Part shown: positions 53,581 to 62,542 of the stretch, piece by piece
How the letters are laid out: every line of letters begins with the position of its first letter
How positions within the stretch are numbered: the stretch's first letter is position 1
Assembly (NCBI GenBank): GCA_041390465.1
Contig: JAWKPW010000013.1
Coordinates: forward strand, 18,440 to 82,439
Origin: JAABRU01 sp041390465
Lineage (GTDB): Bacteria > Desulfobacterota > Desulfobacteria > Desulfobacterales > Desulfococcaceae
Reading direction: 5' to 3'
DNA: 64,000 nucleotides
Translations under genes and position numbers: made by a program
Notes under the pieces: model-generated
Told to the model about the DNA's origin: nothing
The model's input: only the letters and a program-made list of their open reading frames with translations
Databases searched by the model: none

Positions 53581-54411
53581 TCAATTCTCCCTGTCCTCTC
53601 CAATTTTTGTCAATGCCTCTTTGATCGCGGATCGAAGCATATAACTGCTGTTTTCATTTTCCCGAAGAAGCTCTGCCAGCGGTTCACAGGCCCGTCTGTC
53701 TTTTATCATGCCAAGGGCTCGGATTATATCTGTTTTCACAAACTCATCCTCTTCTTTTCCGAGTGCATCCAGAAGCGGAGGCACTGCCCTTTTATCAGCA
53801 ATTTTTCCCAGAATCTTTGCCGATTCGGCTCTCAGTCTTTGCCTGTCCAGTGTTTCCGTCAGACAGTGCATCATGGTTTCATAATGCACATGATTTTTGG
53901 ATAAGGACAGGCTGATTTCGCCCAGAGATCGGATGGCATTAAAACACAAATTTATGTCCCTGCTCTCATCGACCACAATCCGGCAAAGCAGGGGGACTGC
54001 TTTTTTCTCTTTTCGTTTTCCAAGCGCAAGCGCGGCAAGTACGTCATTGTTTCTGTCAACCTTTTCCATAAGCTGCTTTGTGCCGGTAAAGTAAAAATTG
54101 CTGTCCAGCCAGGAATATGTCATTGACAAAACAGAAATTGTCATCAGGCTGTTGGTGAGGATGACAAAGGCTGTTCCGACACCTGCTGCATTTTTGCCGG
54201 CAAGAAGAATAAAACCGATGCCGGTACCGGCAAACCATAAAGCAAGTCCGGCAATACCGATAAGATATTCATAAAAACGGACAACCCCGCAGTCTCCCCG
54301 GGAGGCAATAAGATAGCAGTAAGCAAATGCCGCAGCAGCAATGGTTCCCGGTATCAGGAAAGCCGCATGAACAGGCCGAAGCTGTTTTAACCATACATTC
54401 AAAACTGCCAT
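53581..54411 (-). CDS. Membrane protein with HEAT/PBS-lyase-type repeats
   Basis: A 276-residue protein. Residues 1-110 hold three membrane segments (AAFLIPGTIAAAAFAYCYLIA, EYLIGIAGLALWFAGTGIGFILLA, GTAFVILTNSLMTISVLSMTYS); the C-terminal half is a cytosolic set of HEAT repeats (RRIVVDESRDINLCFNAIRSLGEI, LRAESAKILGKIADKRAVPPLLDAL, VKTDIIRALGMIKDRRACEPLAELL). Likely a scaffold or binding protein at the inner membrane. Start 54411 with GGGAGGTGT. No enzyme motif is seen. Confidence 0.7.
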   Translation of the reverse strand: MAVLNVWLKQLRPVHAAFLIPGTIAAAAFAYCYLIASRGDCGVVRFYEYLIGIAGLALWFAGTGIGFILLAGKNAAGVGTAFVILTNSLMTISVLSMTYSWLDSNFYFTGTKQLMEKVDRNNDVLAALALGKRKEKKAVPLLCRIVVDESRDINLCFNAIRSLGEISLSLSKNHVHYETMMHCLTETLDRQRLRAESAKILGKIADKRAVPPLLDALGKEEDEFVKTDIIRALGMIKDRRACEPLAELLRENENSSYMLRSAIKEALTKIGEDREN

Positions 54412-54724
54412 AGCAGACACCTCCCGCAGCAAAGCATTTCCCCGGATTGACCGGGAAAATTCTCATGATTTGCACGACAAATCCAATACCTGCCCAAAAA
54501 ACGGTTCCGATCTTTGCTGGCACAGAATCTGTATATGCCCTCAAACATGCGTTCTCTGCTCACAGCGGATTTGATCCAGTGAAATTTTGCCAGTGAAATT
54601 TTGAGAGATGCAGGATCATCATCACCGCGACCGCGGAAAATGAAGGGCATGCGAATTCTCAGCCTCAGCCCCATGAGACAGAAAAAGGGCTGTCCGTTTC
54701 CGGTCAACCCTTTGCTTTCAGGAA

Positions 54725-54797
54725 TGCCCCCGGCAGGAATCGGACCTGCGGCGCATGGATTAGGAATCCATTGCTCTATCCACTGAGCTACGGGGGC
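54725..54797 (-). tRNA. tRNA-Arg (anticodon CCU)
   Basis: 73 bases that fold as a full cloverleaf: acceptor GCCCCCG/CGGGGGC, D-arm GCTC AGTGGATA GAGC, anticodon stem ATGGA/TCCAT with loop TTCCTAA (anticodon CCU), variable GCGCC, T-arm GCAGG TCCGATT CCTGC, discriminator A. Reads AGG codons. The 3' CCA is not encoded. Lies between the HEAT-repeat gene and mltD. Confidence 0.95.
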
Positions 54798-54802
54798 ACA
54801 GA

Positions 54803-56659
54803 TTATTCCACATAAACTTTCTGCCCGGGAAAGATTCGACTTCTGTTTGTCAGACGGTTCACCCGGAGAAAATCCTCCAAAGACATATTGTGCCGCTTGG
54901 CGATTTCCAGAGGAACATCCCCGTTTCTTACCTTATAGGTTTTCAGGCGTTTTTCACTGCTTCCTGATGCGGATTTCGGTATGACCAGAGCCTGCCCCAC
55001 ATTCAGCGTGGCTCCGCTGAGCTTGTTGACCTTTTTTATATCTTTGGTCATGATACCATATTTCTGCGCAATATTCCAGAGGGAATCTCCTTTTTTCACG
55101 ATATGGGTGGACACTGCTTTGCGTTTCTGTTTTGTTTTTCGCTGTGCCACAGCGGATGCTCCGCTGTGATTCCCTTTTTTTACAGGTATTTTCAGGATAT
55201 TGCCTGCCACCAGATAATTGCGTCTGTGTATTTTGTTGGCCCGCATGATTGCCTTGCCGGAGGTTCCGTAGCGTTTGGCAATTCGGGCAAGGGTCTCCCC
55301 TCTTTTGATCCGGTGATACACCGTGGATGCAACAGTGGTTTCCGATTTTTCCGACAGTTTCGGCGCTGATGAAAGGGGGATGCTGTCAAGTTTTGCCACC
55401 AGAGTCTCCCTCTTGCCTGCGGGAACTTTCAAAGAATAGGTCTGCGGCGGAAGCATATCATGCTTGAGCTCCGGATTCAGAGATTTCAGAACGGTCGGAG
55501 ATATTCCGATGGCTTCTGCCACATCCTTCACGTGCATCTGTTTTGAAACAGTCATTTCCTCGTACTGCGGCGGTGAATCGGTTTCAATGCTGTCCAGTCC
55601 GTATTCCTTCGGATGGCTGACCATATGGACAGTGGCCAGAAATCTGGGCACATATCTGGCTGTCTCGCCAGGCAGTTTTTCATACAAATCCCAGAAATTG
55701 TCCAGATAATTCACATTCTGTGAGCGGATGGTTTTCAGCACTCTGCCCTCACCGCAGTTGTAGGCGGCCAGAACAGTTGACCAGTCCCCGAACATCTCAT
55801 GCAGTTCTTTCAGGTATGCGATGGCTGCCTTTGTGGATTTGTAGGGATCCATCCGTTCATCAACATATTTGTCTCTGCTGAGCCCGAATCTGTATCCGGT
55901 GGAGGGAATGAACTGCCAGATGCCAAGCGCTCTGGCAGGAGACAGGGCTCTGACCTTGAACCCGCTTTCAATAAGGGGCAGCCATGACAGTTCCGCAGGA
56001 AGCCCCGCCTTTTTCAGCTCCTCCAAAATAAAAGGACGGTAGCGTCCGGAACGTTTGTATGCCTCGGCAAAAAAACTTCCTTTGGAAAGATACTCGATTT
56101 CCTGACGGACATAGGGGTTGTCCACAGCCGGGATGGCTCTGTGGCTGCCTTTGGCCGTTGTGTTCCGGGAGGCATAGATTTCCAGTATGCGCTTGGACAC
56201 CAGATAACGGATTTCCTCTTTCTGCTCCAAAAGTTCCACATTGTCTTCCGGATCAACTTTGAGAATCAGGGAAAAAGCCCGGTCAAGAGAGGCCAGAGCC
56301 TTTTCTGTTTCCCCTTTCCCCCGGTATTCCTGCGAAGTTGCGCACAGATTCATGGCCTCATCCATAATCTTCTGTATCTCTTTTGTGTCGGAGACAGGAT
56401 GACCGGTCACTTCTTCCTCTTCGGTGTCGTCTTCAGATTCTTCATCCAGAATTGCCCCGATATCTTCATCGGATTCGTCTGCAAGTGTGCTGTCAGGAGA
56501 GGCGGGAGGGGTGCCCGGTTTTGCCCGATGGGCAGCATGGGAGCTGTTTTTTGATGCGGCCTGTGCGGCTGATTCATTTCCGGCACTGCGGTCATAATGG
56601 GGGGTTGTGCAGCCAAAACAAATAAGCAGCAGAAATAAATATAAAAATCGTATCATCAT
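54803..56659 (-). CDS. mltD: Membrane-bound lytic transglycosylase MltD
   Basis: A 618-residue lipoprotein (MMIRFLYLFLLLICFGCTT, lipobox Cys) with an acidic Ser/Glu-rich linker, an SLT domain (GLPAELSWLPLIESGF with the catalytic Glu, ALGIWQFIPSTGYRFG, YVDERMDPYKSTKAAIAYL, AAYNCGEGRV) and C-terminal LysM modules (YHRIKRGETLARIAKRYG, HIVKKGDSLWNIAQKYG, YKVRNGDVPLEIAKRHN). It cleaves glycan strands in the periplasm. Four LysM-like units may be present, the first (MTVSKQMHVKDVAEAIG) degenerate. The start could also be the second Met at 56656. Adjacent to tRNA-Arg, whose 3' end it follows. Confidence 0.93.
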   Translation of the reverse strand: MMIRFLYLFLLLICFGCTTPHYDRSAGNESAAQAASKNSSHAAHRAKPGTPPASPDSTLADESDEDIGAILDEESEDDTEEEEVTGHPVSDTKEIQKIMDEAMNLCATSQEYRGKGETEKALASLDRAFSLILKVDPEDNVELLEQKEEIRYLVSKRILEIYASRNTTAKGSHRAIPAVDNPYVRQEIEYLSKGSFFAEAYKRSGRYRPFILEELKKAGLPAELSWLPLIESGFKVRALSPARALGIWQFIPSTGYRFGLSRDKYVDERMDPYKSTKAAIAYLKELHEMFGDWSTVLAAYNCGEGRVLKTIRSQNVNYLDNFWDLYEKLPGETARYVPRFLATVHMVSHPKEYGLDSIETDSPPQYEEMTVSKQMHVKDVAEAIGISPTVLKSLNPELKHDMLPPQTYSLKVPAGKRETLVAKLDSIPLSSAPKLSEKSETTVASTVYHRIKRGETLARIAKRYGTSGKAIMRANKIHRRNYLVAGNILKIPVKKGNHSGASAVAQRKTKQKRKAVSTHIVKKGDSLWNIAQKYGIMTKDIKKVNKLSGATLNVGQALVIPKSASGSSEKRLKTYKVRNGDVPLEIAKRHNMSLEDFLRVNRLTNRSRIFPGQKVYVE

Positions 56660-57164
56660 TTTTCAAAGTCCTCTTTCCGGTAATCTCCAAAAAAACAGAG
56701 GATCCGCAAAAATAACGCAGAATCCCCCTTAAAACAAACCGTTGGTCAGTTACGGCAGTCCATATTTTTCTGGATTTGTTTTATGCATCATTGCCTGATA
56801 CAGTTTACCCTTTTGGAATATAAATTTCAAAAAATCAAAGTATTATCCCGTATCACCATACCGGATGCGCTTTCAGAAAGGCATCTGCAATATTCTATCT
56901 TTTTGCAGACAGATTCGGTTTTGTCAAGATTTTAATCGCAACAAACAGAAAAAAATCAGAAAAAAGGATGGAGTTGGGAATTTATCAGTCTGTTTTTGCT
57001 TATAATATGTTCAAACATGTTTTTTTCGGTTCCCAAGCCTCCCAAACCCGATCTCCATGTTTGCCCCATGTTTTTGCACACAAAAGTCTCTTTTTTTCCG
57101 CAGAGCGTTCAGATTGTCACAATTGATCATTTTTTCAGTATATGATATATAAAATATGCACAGG

Positions 57165-57275
57165 TTGCACACCTGTTTTTTCAACTGTCTGGTTTTTAAG
57201 AGCCTGTTTTGCGCAGTGCAAATTTATTTTCTTAAAAATCAAGATATTAAAATTGAACTGTGTAACGCCTGATAT
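57165..57275 (+). repeat. Dispersed repeat shared with 35815-35925
   Basis: CACCTGTTTTTTCAACTGTC, GGTTTTTAAGA, CTTAAAAATCAAGATATTAAAATTGAACTGTGTAACGCC line up with the 35815-35925 segment (TTTTTTTCAACTATTTG, TAAAAATCAACAGGTTAAAATTCGACTGCGTAAC). Identity is roughly two thirds by eye. Confidence 0.5.
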
Positions 57276-57280
57276 AAGTT

Positions 57281-57456
57281 GTATATACCAGCCCTTTCAA
57301 GGTGTGAAAAATAAGCCTTTAAGATCAGATTGTTGCAGACAGCCTTTTCTGATGCTGTCTGCCGTGGCTGTCACGGCCTGCTGCAAAAAACGCCGGACAT
57401 TGCGGAGCTGCGCTGACCGGCCTGTTGCTCACCTTGAAAGGGCTGGTTGTATATAC
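57281..57456. repeat. MITE-like element with ACCAGCCCTTTCAAGGTG ends
   Basis: Ends TATATACCAGCCCTTTCA-AGGTG and CACCTTGAAAGGGCTGGT-TGTATATA are inverted repeats of about 18 exact bases. The 140-base interior is not coding. Confidence 0.65.
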
Positions 57457-57688
57457 TGATCCGATTTTGGTTTTTTATGGCACAGAAATTGCTTTAATCC
57501 AAAAGTGTACCTTTGCTGCCCTGTTTCGGCAGATTTCTGTGCCGAAAACGGCTTTTCTGCACATTCCGTACTGACAGCAAAAATCATGCCTGCAAAAACC
57601 GAAATTGGATCAGTATAATTTTTTTAACACAAAAAACTTCCGATGATGGGAAAAATCTGTCGGAAAAACAACAAGTCCGGAACAAACC

Positions 57689-58786
57689 ATGTCAGATGTA
57701 TCAGATAAAAAACGGGAGGCTTTCTCCCAAAAAATGATCGGCATTTTGAACGATGGGGCACTGAATCTTGCCATGTCCATCGGATACCGCACACAGCTTT
57801 TTGATATAATGGACAGTTCTGATGCCCCCCGGTCCCCCGCAGAGATTGCGGAAATTTCGGGCCTGAATGAACGCTATATTCGGGAATGGCTGGGAATTAT
57901 GGCAACCGGCGGCATTGTGGAACTGATCCGGGATTCAGATGGAGAAAGCCGCTATTGTCTGCCCAAAGAGCATGGAGATTTGCTGGCCCGGAGGGCCGGG
58001 CATCATAACCTGGGGGTCTATACACAGGAAATCCCTCTGCTGACCGGCTGCGCTCTGGAAGGGGTTCTCCGGGGTTTTGAAACCGGAGAAGGGGTTCCCT
58101 ATTCGGCTTATCCCCGTTTTCAGGCATTTATGAGCGAACTGGGAAATGCCAAACACCGCAGGGTATTGACAGAGATATTCCTCCCATCCGTGGATGGCGG
58201 AAAAATGCTGAACCGCCTGAAACAGGGAATCCGGGTCTGTGATGCGGGATGCGGTGAAGGTGTGGCTCCGATACTTATGGCCGAGGCTTTTCCGCACAGT
58301 TTCTTTGTGGGGATTGACACGGATGAGGCGGCAGTCAGAACTGCCCGTGAAGCGGCTGCGGAGCGGGGGCTGGACAATATTGAATTTGCGATCAGGGATG
58401 CTGCCGTGCTTGACAGGGATAAAAAATGGGAATATTCCTTTGATTATGTCACGGCCTTTGACGCCATCCATGACCAGACAAATCCCAGGGGGGTTCTGCG
58501 GAGCATCCGGCATATTCTTTGTCCCGGAGGGAGTTTTTCCATGGTGGACATTGCATCGGGCAGCGAACATGCGGACAATCTGGAACATCCCATGGGGCCG
58601 TTTCTCTATACGGTCAGCCTGATGCACTGCATGCCTGTGGGACTGGTCGGCAATGGAGCTGGGCTGGGCATGATGTGGGGGCGGCAGAAAGCGGAGGCCA
58701 TGCTCCGGGAGGCCGGATTCAGCCGGATAAGCATATCGGAGATCCCGGAGGATGCCTTCAATCTGCATTACTTCTGCAGAAAATGA
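57689..58786 (+). CDS. SAM-dependent methyltransferase with N-terminal winged-helix domain
   Basis: A 365-residue protein. Residues 15-95 look like the dimerisation/winged-helix domain of small-molecule O-methyltransferases (LNLAMSIGYRTQLFDIMDSS, PAEIAEISGLNERYIREWLGIMATGGIVEL). The catalytic part has IRVCDAGCGEGVAPILMAEAF (motif I), FVGIDTDEAAVRTAREAA and FDYVTAFDAIHDQTNPRG. Related proteins in many bacteria are annotated only as methyltransferase. Substrate unknown. The repeat-rich upstream gap carries no clear promoter. Confidence 0.85.
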   Translation: MSDVSDKKREAFSQKMIGILNDGALNLAMSIGYRTQLFDIMDSSDAPRSPAEIAEISGLNERYIREWLGIMATGGIVELIRDSDGESRYCLPKEHGDLLARRAGHHNLGVYTQEIPLLTGCALEGVLRGFETGEGVPYSAYPRFQAFMSELGNAKHRRVLTEIFLPSVDGGKMLNRLKQGIRVCDAGCGEGVAPILMAEAFPHSFFVGIDTDEAAVRTAREAAAERGLDNIEFAIRDAAVLDRDKKWEYSFDYVTAFDAIHDQTNPRGVLRSIRHILCPGGSFSMVDIASGSEHADNLEHPMGPFLYTVSLMHCMPVGLVGNGAGLGMMWGRQKAEAMLREAGFSRISISEIPEDAFNLHYFCRK

Positions 58787-58875
58787 ATTCCGTATGTTGC
58801 GAAATTTCAGGCAGGACAGATTATTTTCCTATTCTTCAGACGCCGGGACAGGCAGGGAAACAGGTTTGACCCCAT

Positions 58876-59187
58876 ATGGAAAAAAAGACACCAAAATTCT
58901 TTTTTCACATTGCCGATATTCTGCCATCGGCAATGCAGGCTTACCGCAGCAAAGATGACGGAGAACTGACACGGATATGGGAATTGTGGAGCAGTGCAGT
59001 AGGCCCGGCCATTGCGGAAAATACCCGGCCTGCCGCGTTCAAGGGCACACTGCTCATTGTCCATGCAGCCAGTTCCGTATGGATGCACCAACTGCAGTTT
59101 CTCAAAAAGGACATTATTGAGAAAGTCAACCGCAGCCTGGGAAAAAGGCTGGTGAAGGATATCAAATTCAGAATCGGGGCAGTCTGA
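58876..59187 (+). CDS. DciA-like DUF721 protein
   Basis: A 103-residue protein of the DUF721/DciA family: IADILPSAMQAYRSKDD, LTRIWELWSSAVGPAIAENTRPAAFKGTLLIVHAASSVWMHQLQFLKKDII and VKDIKFRIG. DciA loads the replicative helicase in bacteria that lack DnaC, so a role in replication start is inferred from the family. The stop shares one base with the next start. Confidence 0.85.
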   Translation: MEKKTPKFFFHIADILPSAMQAYRSKDDGELTRIWELWSSAVGPAIAENTRPAAFKGTLLIVHAASSVWMHQLQFLKKDIIEKVNRSLGKRLVKDIKFRIGAV

Positions 59188-59918
59188 TGGATGAGGTGAC
59201 ATCCGACACCTTTTTTGGGGGCCGCATCCGGATCAGACAGCACAGAAACGGATACCGCTTTTCCATTGATGCAGTGCTGCTCGCGGCCCAAGCAGGGCTG
59301 CGTGCCGGAGAAACCGCGCTGGATCTGGGAACCGGCTGCGGCATCATTCCGTTGCTTCTGGGGTGCCGGACTCCGGATGCTGTAATCTATGGGATTGAAA
59401 TTCAGGAAGAACTCGCTCAGATGGCTTTGGCCAATGTCAGGGACAGCGGAATGGAGGACCGGATTCATATTCTGTTCGGAGATATGAAAGATTTGCGGCA
59501 TGGGATGGTTTCCGGTCCTGTGAATCTGGTTGTCAGCAATCCTCCCTACCGGAAGATCAGCTCCGGCCGGATGAATCCCCATATGCAGCGCGCTGTTGCC
59601 CGGCATGAAATCCGGGCCAACCTTGCCGATGTCACAGAAACTGCGCGGCGCATGCTGAAGAGGGCAGGCCGTTTTGTCACCATCTATCCGGCAGAACGGC
59701 TGGCTGAACTTTTTGCGCAGATGCAGAATTCCGGCATTGAGCCAAAGTATCTGCGCGCTGTTTACTCGGGATGGAACACCGGAGCCAAACTGATCATCAC
59801 AGAAGGCGTGAAAGGCGGACGTCCGGGAATGAAAATCGGATCGCCTTTGGTAATATACAGGGAAGACGGTTCCTATACCGAAGAAGTCAGCCGCATGTTT
59901 TCCCATGATGCCGGATAA
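59187..59918 (+). CDS. trmN6: tRNA1(Val) (adenine-37 N6)-methyltransferase family protein
   Basis: A 243-residue SAM methyltransferase: QHRNGYRFSIDAVLLAAQAG, ALDLGTGCGIIPLLLGCR (motif I), GIEIQEELAQMALANV and VVSNPPYRKISSGR with the NPPY catalytic motif of N6-adenine enzymes. The order and spacing match TrmN6/YfiC. Probably modifies A37 of tRNA-Val. Begins on the last base of the DciA-like gene. Confidence 0.88.
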   Translation: MDEVTSDTFFGGRIRIRQHRNGYRFSIDAVLLAAQAGLRAGETALDLGTGCGIIPLLLGCRTPDAVIYGIEIQEELAQMALANVRDSGMEDRIHILFGDMKDLRHGMVSGPVNLVVSNPPYRKISSGRMNPHMQRAVARHEIRANLADVTETARRMLKRAGRFVTIYPAERLAELFAQMQNSGIEPKYLRAVYSGWNTGAKLIITEGVKGGRPGMKIGSPLVIYREDGSYTEEVSRMFSHDAG

Positions 59919-60073
59919 TCCGGACTGTCTGAGACAATTCCGGATAGTTTTTGCCGGAGTTTGCTTTGCTGTCTGCGGAATTCCTTTCCTTGCCCCAATT
60001 CAGTCCCCAGAGAGCTGTTTGGCAAAAGGCGGTCATTTCTGACCGCCCCTGAAAAAAATACAGCAGGTCAATC

Positions 60074-60388
60074 CTATTCGTTGTATCCGCTGCCCACAAT
60101 CAGCCCGCTTTTGGTTTTCCGGGAATAGGTGACCTTTTTGGCCCCGGCCCATTCATATCTCACATAAACACCTTCCGCAGTGCCCTTTGCCACTTCACTG
60201 TAAACAGGTGCAGCTTTTTCCTTCAGATTTTGTCCCGCAAGTGTGGGATGAACCAGCAGGTTGCCTCCCATCTCCATAACAAAGACATAAGGATCTTTTT
60301 TTGCGGCATCGGCAAAATCTTCGGCTTTTTTTCCGCCATCCATGGCAGAGACAATTTCATCCACCTGTTTTTTCACAATGTCTTTCAT
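60074..60388 (-). CDS. Small cytosolic Cache-domain protein
   Basis: A 104-residue protein: VKKQVDEIVSAMDGGKKAEDFADAAKKDPYVFVMEMGGNLLVHPTLAGQNLKEKAAPVYSE resembles the single Cache sensory fold (YxFVxDxxGxxxxHPxxxG). It lacks a signal peptide and membrane segments, so it is a cytosolic stand-alone sensor or binding protein. Start 60388 has AAAAGGAGGAAGC. The ligand is unknown. Confidence 0.75.
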   Translation of the reverse strand: MKDIVKKQVDEIVSAMDGGKKAEDFADAAKKDPYVFVMEMGGNLLVHPTLAGQNLKEKAAPVYSEVAKGTAEGVYVRYEWAGAKKVTYSRKTKSGLIVGSGYNE

Positions 60389-61363
60389 GCTTCCTCCTTT
60401 TTTGGATTTGAAAAAATTAAAATTATTCACTGATGTTGCGCCGTCTTTTTCACCGTGATTCCGGCAAAGGAAAAATCATGCAATATTAAGCAGTTGCGGA
60501 TGCAGACTTTCTCCGGAATGACCGGAAAGTCTCCTGCCCCGTCATTCCGGCGCAAGCCGGAAACCGGTAATTTCAGGAGATTCCGGATGCCGACTTTCTC
60601 CGGTGTGACAGGGAAGCGTAACATCAGTTATTCATTTGATTGCAAAGCAATCACTTTTTATTTATATCAGATATAAATAAAAAGAAAAGAAAAATTTTTG
60701 TTTATTTTAAGAATATCATTTATAAAATCAAATCCTGTTGGGAACCGAATGCCTCAAATCAGGATGTTGTGAAAAATGACTGTTTTTTTATTTCAAATTC
60801 AGGTAGTTGAATTATTGATCCAGCTTGGGGACATGAAACATGCCAATATGCCGTTAAAAAAATGGAAACCGTTGTGGAAAAGGTCTCTCTCTGATATATA
60901 CTCACCGCCTGCATAATCTGAGCTTTCTTTCAGGAACCAGATTCCCGTTTCCGGCAGGCGATGACCGGAAATAACGGGTTGGTAAAAGCGCAATTTATAA
61001 CGGTAGACAGTATAAACGGTATCGTGGAGAAATTCCGAGTCTTTTCAGTTCTCTTGACATTTCAGATCAGGCTGGGGGAATGAAAAAACCGGATTTTTTG
61101 GAAAAATCCGCTTTTTGATTCTGTAAAATTCAACATGGTTATGCATTAGCAATTTTATCTGAATGACAGTCTTATCCTGCATATTTTTGATATTTTTCTC
61201 ATAAAAAATACAAAACTATTGATTTTCTCTTAATTCTGCTGTAATAGTCAGAATAAATTCTGTTTATGACCGATGCCGGAGCATTGTCAGGAATAGCGGA
61301 CTGTTTTTTGTTTGTATTCTGAAGAACCGCAGGAACGGTTGTTCAGCAGAGGGGCAGGGAATC

Positions 61364-61484
61364 ATACCGATTCGCCTTTGAAACCATGCTTTCTGCCGGG
61401 TTTGTTTTAACCGCAAAGGACACAGAGAGGGAAAGTTCACAAAAAAACTGACAGCACTGCATAAAATCAGCGGCGAATCGGTAT
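61364..61484. repeat. MITE-like element, ATACCGATTC family
   Basis: 121-base unit, ATACCGATTCGCCTTTGA to TCAGCGGCGAATCGGTAT. Interior TTTTAACCGCAAAGG is shared with the unit at 32479-32610. Confidence 0.7.
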
Positions 61485-61573
61485 CATATCCCTGCCTGCA
61501 CACAATCCTTTCCGTTTTGATGGGTTCATATCCAGCCAATCCGATCAACTGCTTTTTTTGCAGCAAAATAATA

Positions 61574-61686
61574 CTGCTTTGGCAACTTAAAATATAAGAT
61601 TCTGATTTCATTAAATATTCAGAAAACACCCAGTTTGGGATATTTTGAATAAAATCAAAATGTTAGCGTTTAAGTTGCCAAAGCAG
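61574..61686. repeat. MITE-like element with CTGCTTTGGCAACTTAAA ends
   Basis: Exact inverted repeat of 18 bases: CTGCTTTGGCAACTTAAA (61574-61591) and TTTAAGTTGCCAAAGCAG (61669-61686), AT-rich interior. It ends 19 bases before the MBL-fold gene, so it may supply its leader or influence its expression. Confidence 0.65.
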
Positions 61687-61705
61687 CGATAACAGGAGGA
61701 AGAAA

Positions 61706-62542
61706 ATGAAAGTCCGTCTTACGATTCTCTGTGAAAACTCGGTGGGGCTTCCCTTCAGGGTGGTGGGAGAGCATGGTTTTTCCTGCTATGTGGAAACGGA
61801 AAAAGGCAACTGGCTTTTTGATACGGGACAGGGATTCGGCATTTTGCAGAATTCCTTTGCGCTGCAAAAAGATCTGCGGCAGATTGAATCGGTCATGATC
61901 AGTCACGGCCATTATGATCATACCGGAGGACTGCCCGCAGTGCTGGGGCTGAGGGGAAAGGTGGATGTGTTCGCACATCCGGACATCTTTACCCAGCGTT
62001 ATATTGAATTTGGCGGCATGAAAAGAGATATCGGCATTCCCTTCCGGCAATGTTATTTGGAATCTTTGGGTGCGAATTTCCGTATGAGCAGAGAGATGAC
62101 CGAAGTGGGTCCCGGCATATGGCTTACCGGCGAAATTCCCCGCAAAACCGCATTTGAGAAAGGGGATGCCAATATGGCCGCGTGCATGCCCGACGGCAGC
62201 ATTGTGCAGCCGGATCCCATAAGCGATGATCTGTCCATGCTCGTGGATTCTGACAAAGGGCTGATTCTGGTGCTGGGATGCGCACATGCGGGGCTGGTGA
62301 ATATTCTCCATTATGTGATTGAAAGAACCGGAAGAGATCGGATTTATGCCATTATCGGCGGCACGCATCTGGGATTCTGCTCGGATGAGCAGTTTGAGGA
62401 AACCGTAAAAGCCATTGAACAGTATCATATTGAAAAAATCGGCGTGTCCCACTGCACCGGACTGATGAACGCAGCCCGGCTCCATGCCAGACTCAAAGAA
62501 CGCTTTTTCTTCGGGTGTGTGGGAGCAGTGCTGGAAGGATAA
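61706..62542 (+). CDS. MBL-fold metallohydrolase (methanopterin-synthase-type branch)
   Basis: A 278-residue metallo-beta-lactamase-fold protein: WLFDTGQG, the zinc motif MISHGHYDHTGGLPAVL (HxHxDH), VLGCAHAG and ISHCTG-like VSHCTG near the C terminus. The arrangement resembles the group annotated as 7,8-dihydropterin-6-methyl-4-(beta-D-ribofuranosyl)-aminobenzene-5'-phosphate synthase. The exact substrate is unknown. RBS CAGGAGGAAG. The stop is directly followed by the sigma-54 activator start, so the two are co-transcribed. Confidence 0.8.
   Translation: MKVRLTILCENSVGLPFRVVGEHGFSCYVETEKGNWLFDTGQGFGILQNSFALQKDLRQIESVMISHGHYDHTGGLPAVLGLRGKVDVFAHPDIFTQRYIEFGGMKRDIGIPFRQCYLESLGANFRMSREMTEVGPGIWLTGEIPRKTAFEKGDANMAACMPDGSIVQPDPISDDLSMLVDSDKGLILVLGCAHAGLVNILHYVIERTGRDRIYAIIGGTHLGFCSDEQFEETVKAIEQYHIEKIGVSHCTGLMNAARLHARLKERFFFGCVGAVLEG

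Larger units (their letters stand above)
56660..57688. other. Long gap with a MITE
   Basis: About 1 kb. It holds a segment at 57165-57275 similar to 35815-35925 and the inverted-repeat element at 57281-57456. A half MITE end (TTGGATCAGTAT) is near 57605. No gene supported; a 105-codon frame (57142-57459) is repeat sequence. Confidence 0.55.
60389..61705. other. Long gap before the MBL-fold gene
   Basis: About 1.3 kb without a supported gene. It contains a direct repeat of GATGC(A/C)GACTTTCTCCGG (near 60498 and 60587), the CCGGATTTTT palindrome (61083-61117), the ATACCGATTC MITE (61364-61484) and the 113-base inverted-repeat element (61574-61686). Confidence 0.55.

Noticed and set aside
57142..57459. 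105-codon plus-strand frame
   Set aside because: Built from two dispersed repeats and terminates in an inverted-repeat end.
60799..60993. 64-codon minus-strand frame in the long gap before the MBL gene
   Set aside because: No ribosome binding site and no recognisable domain.
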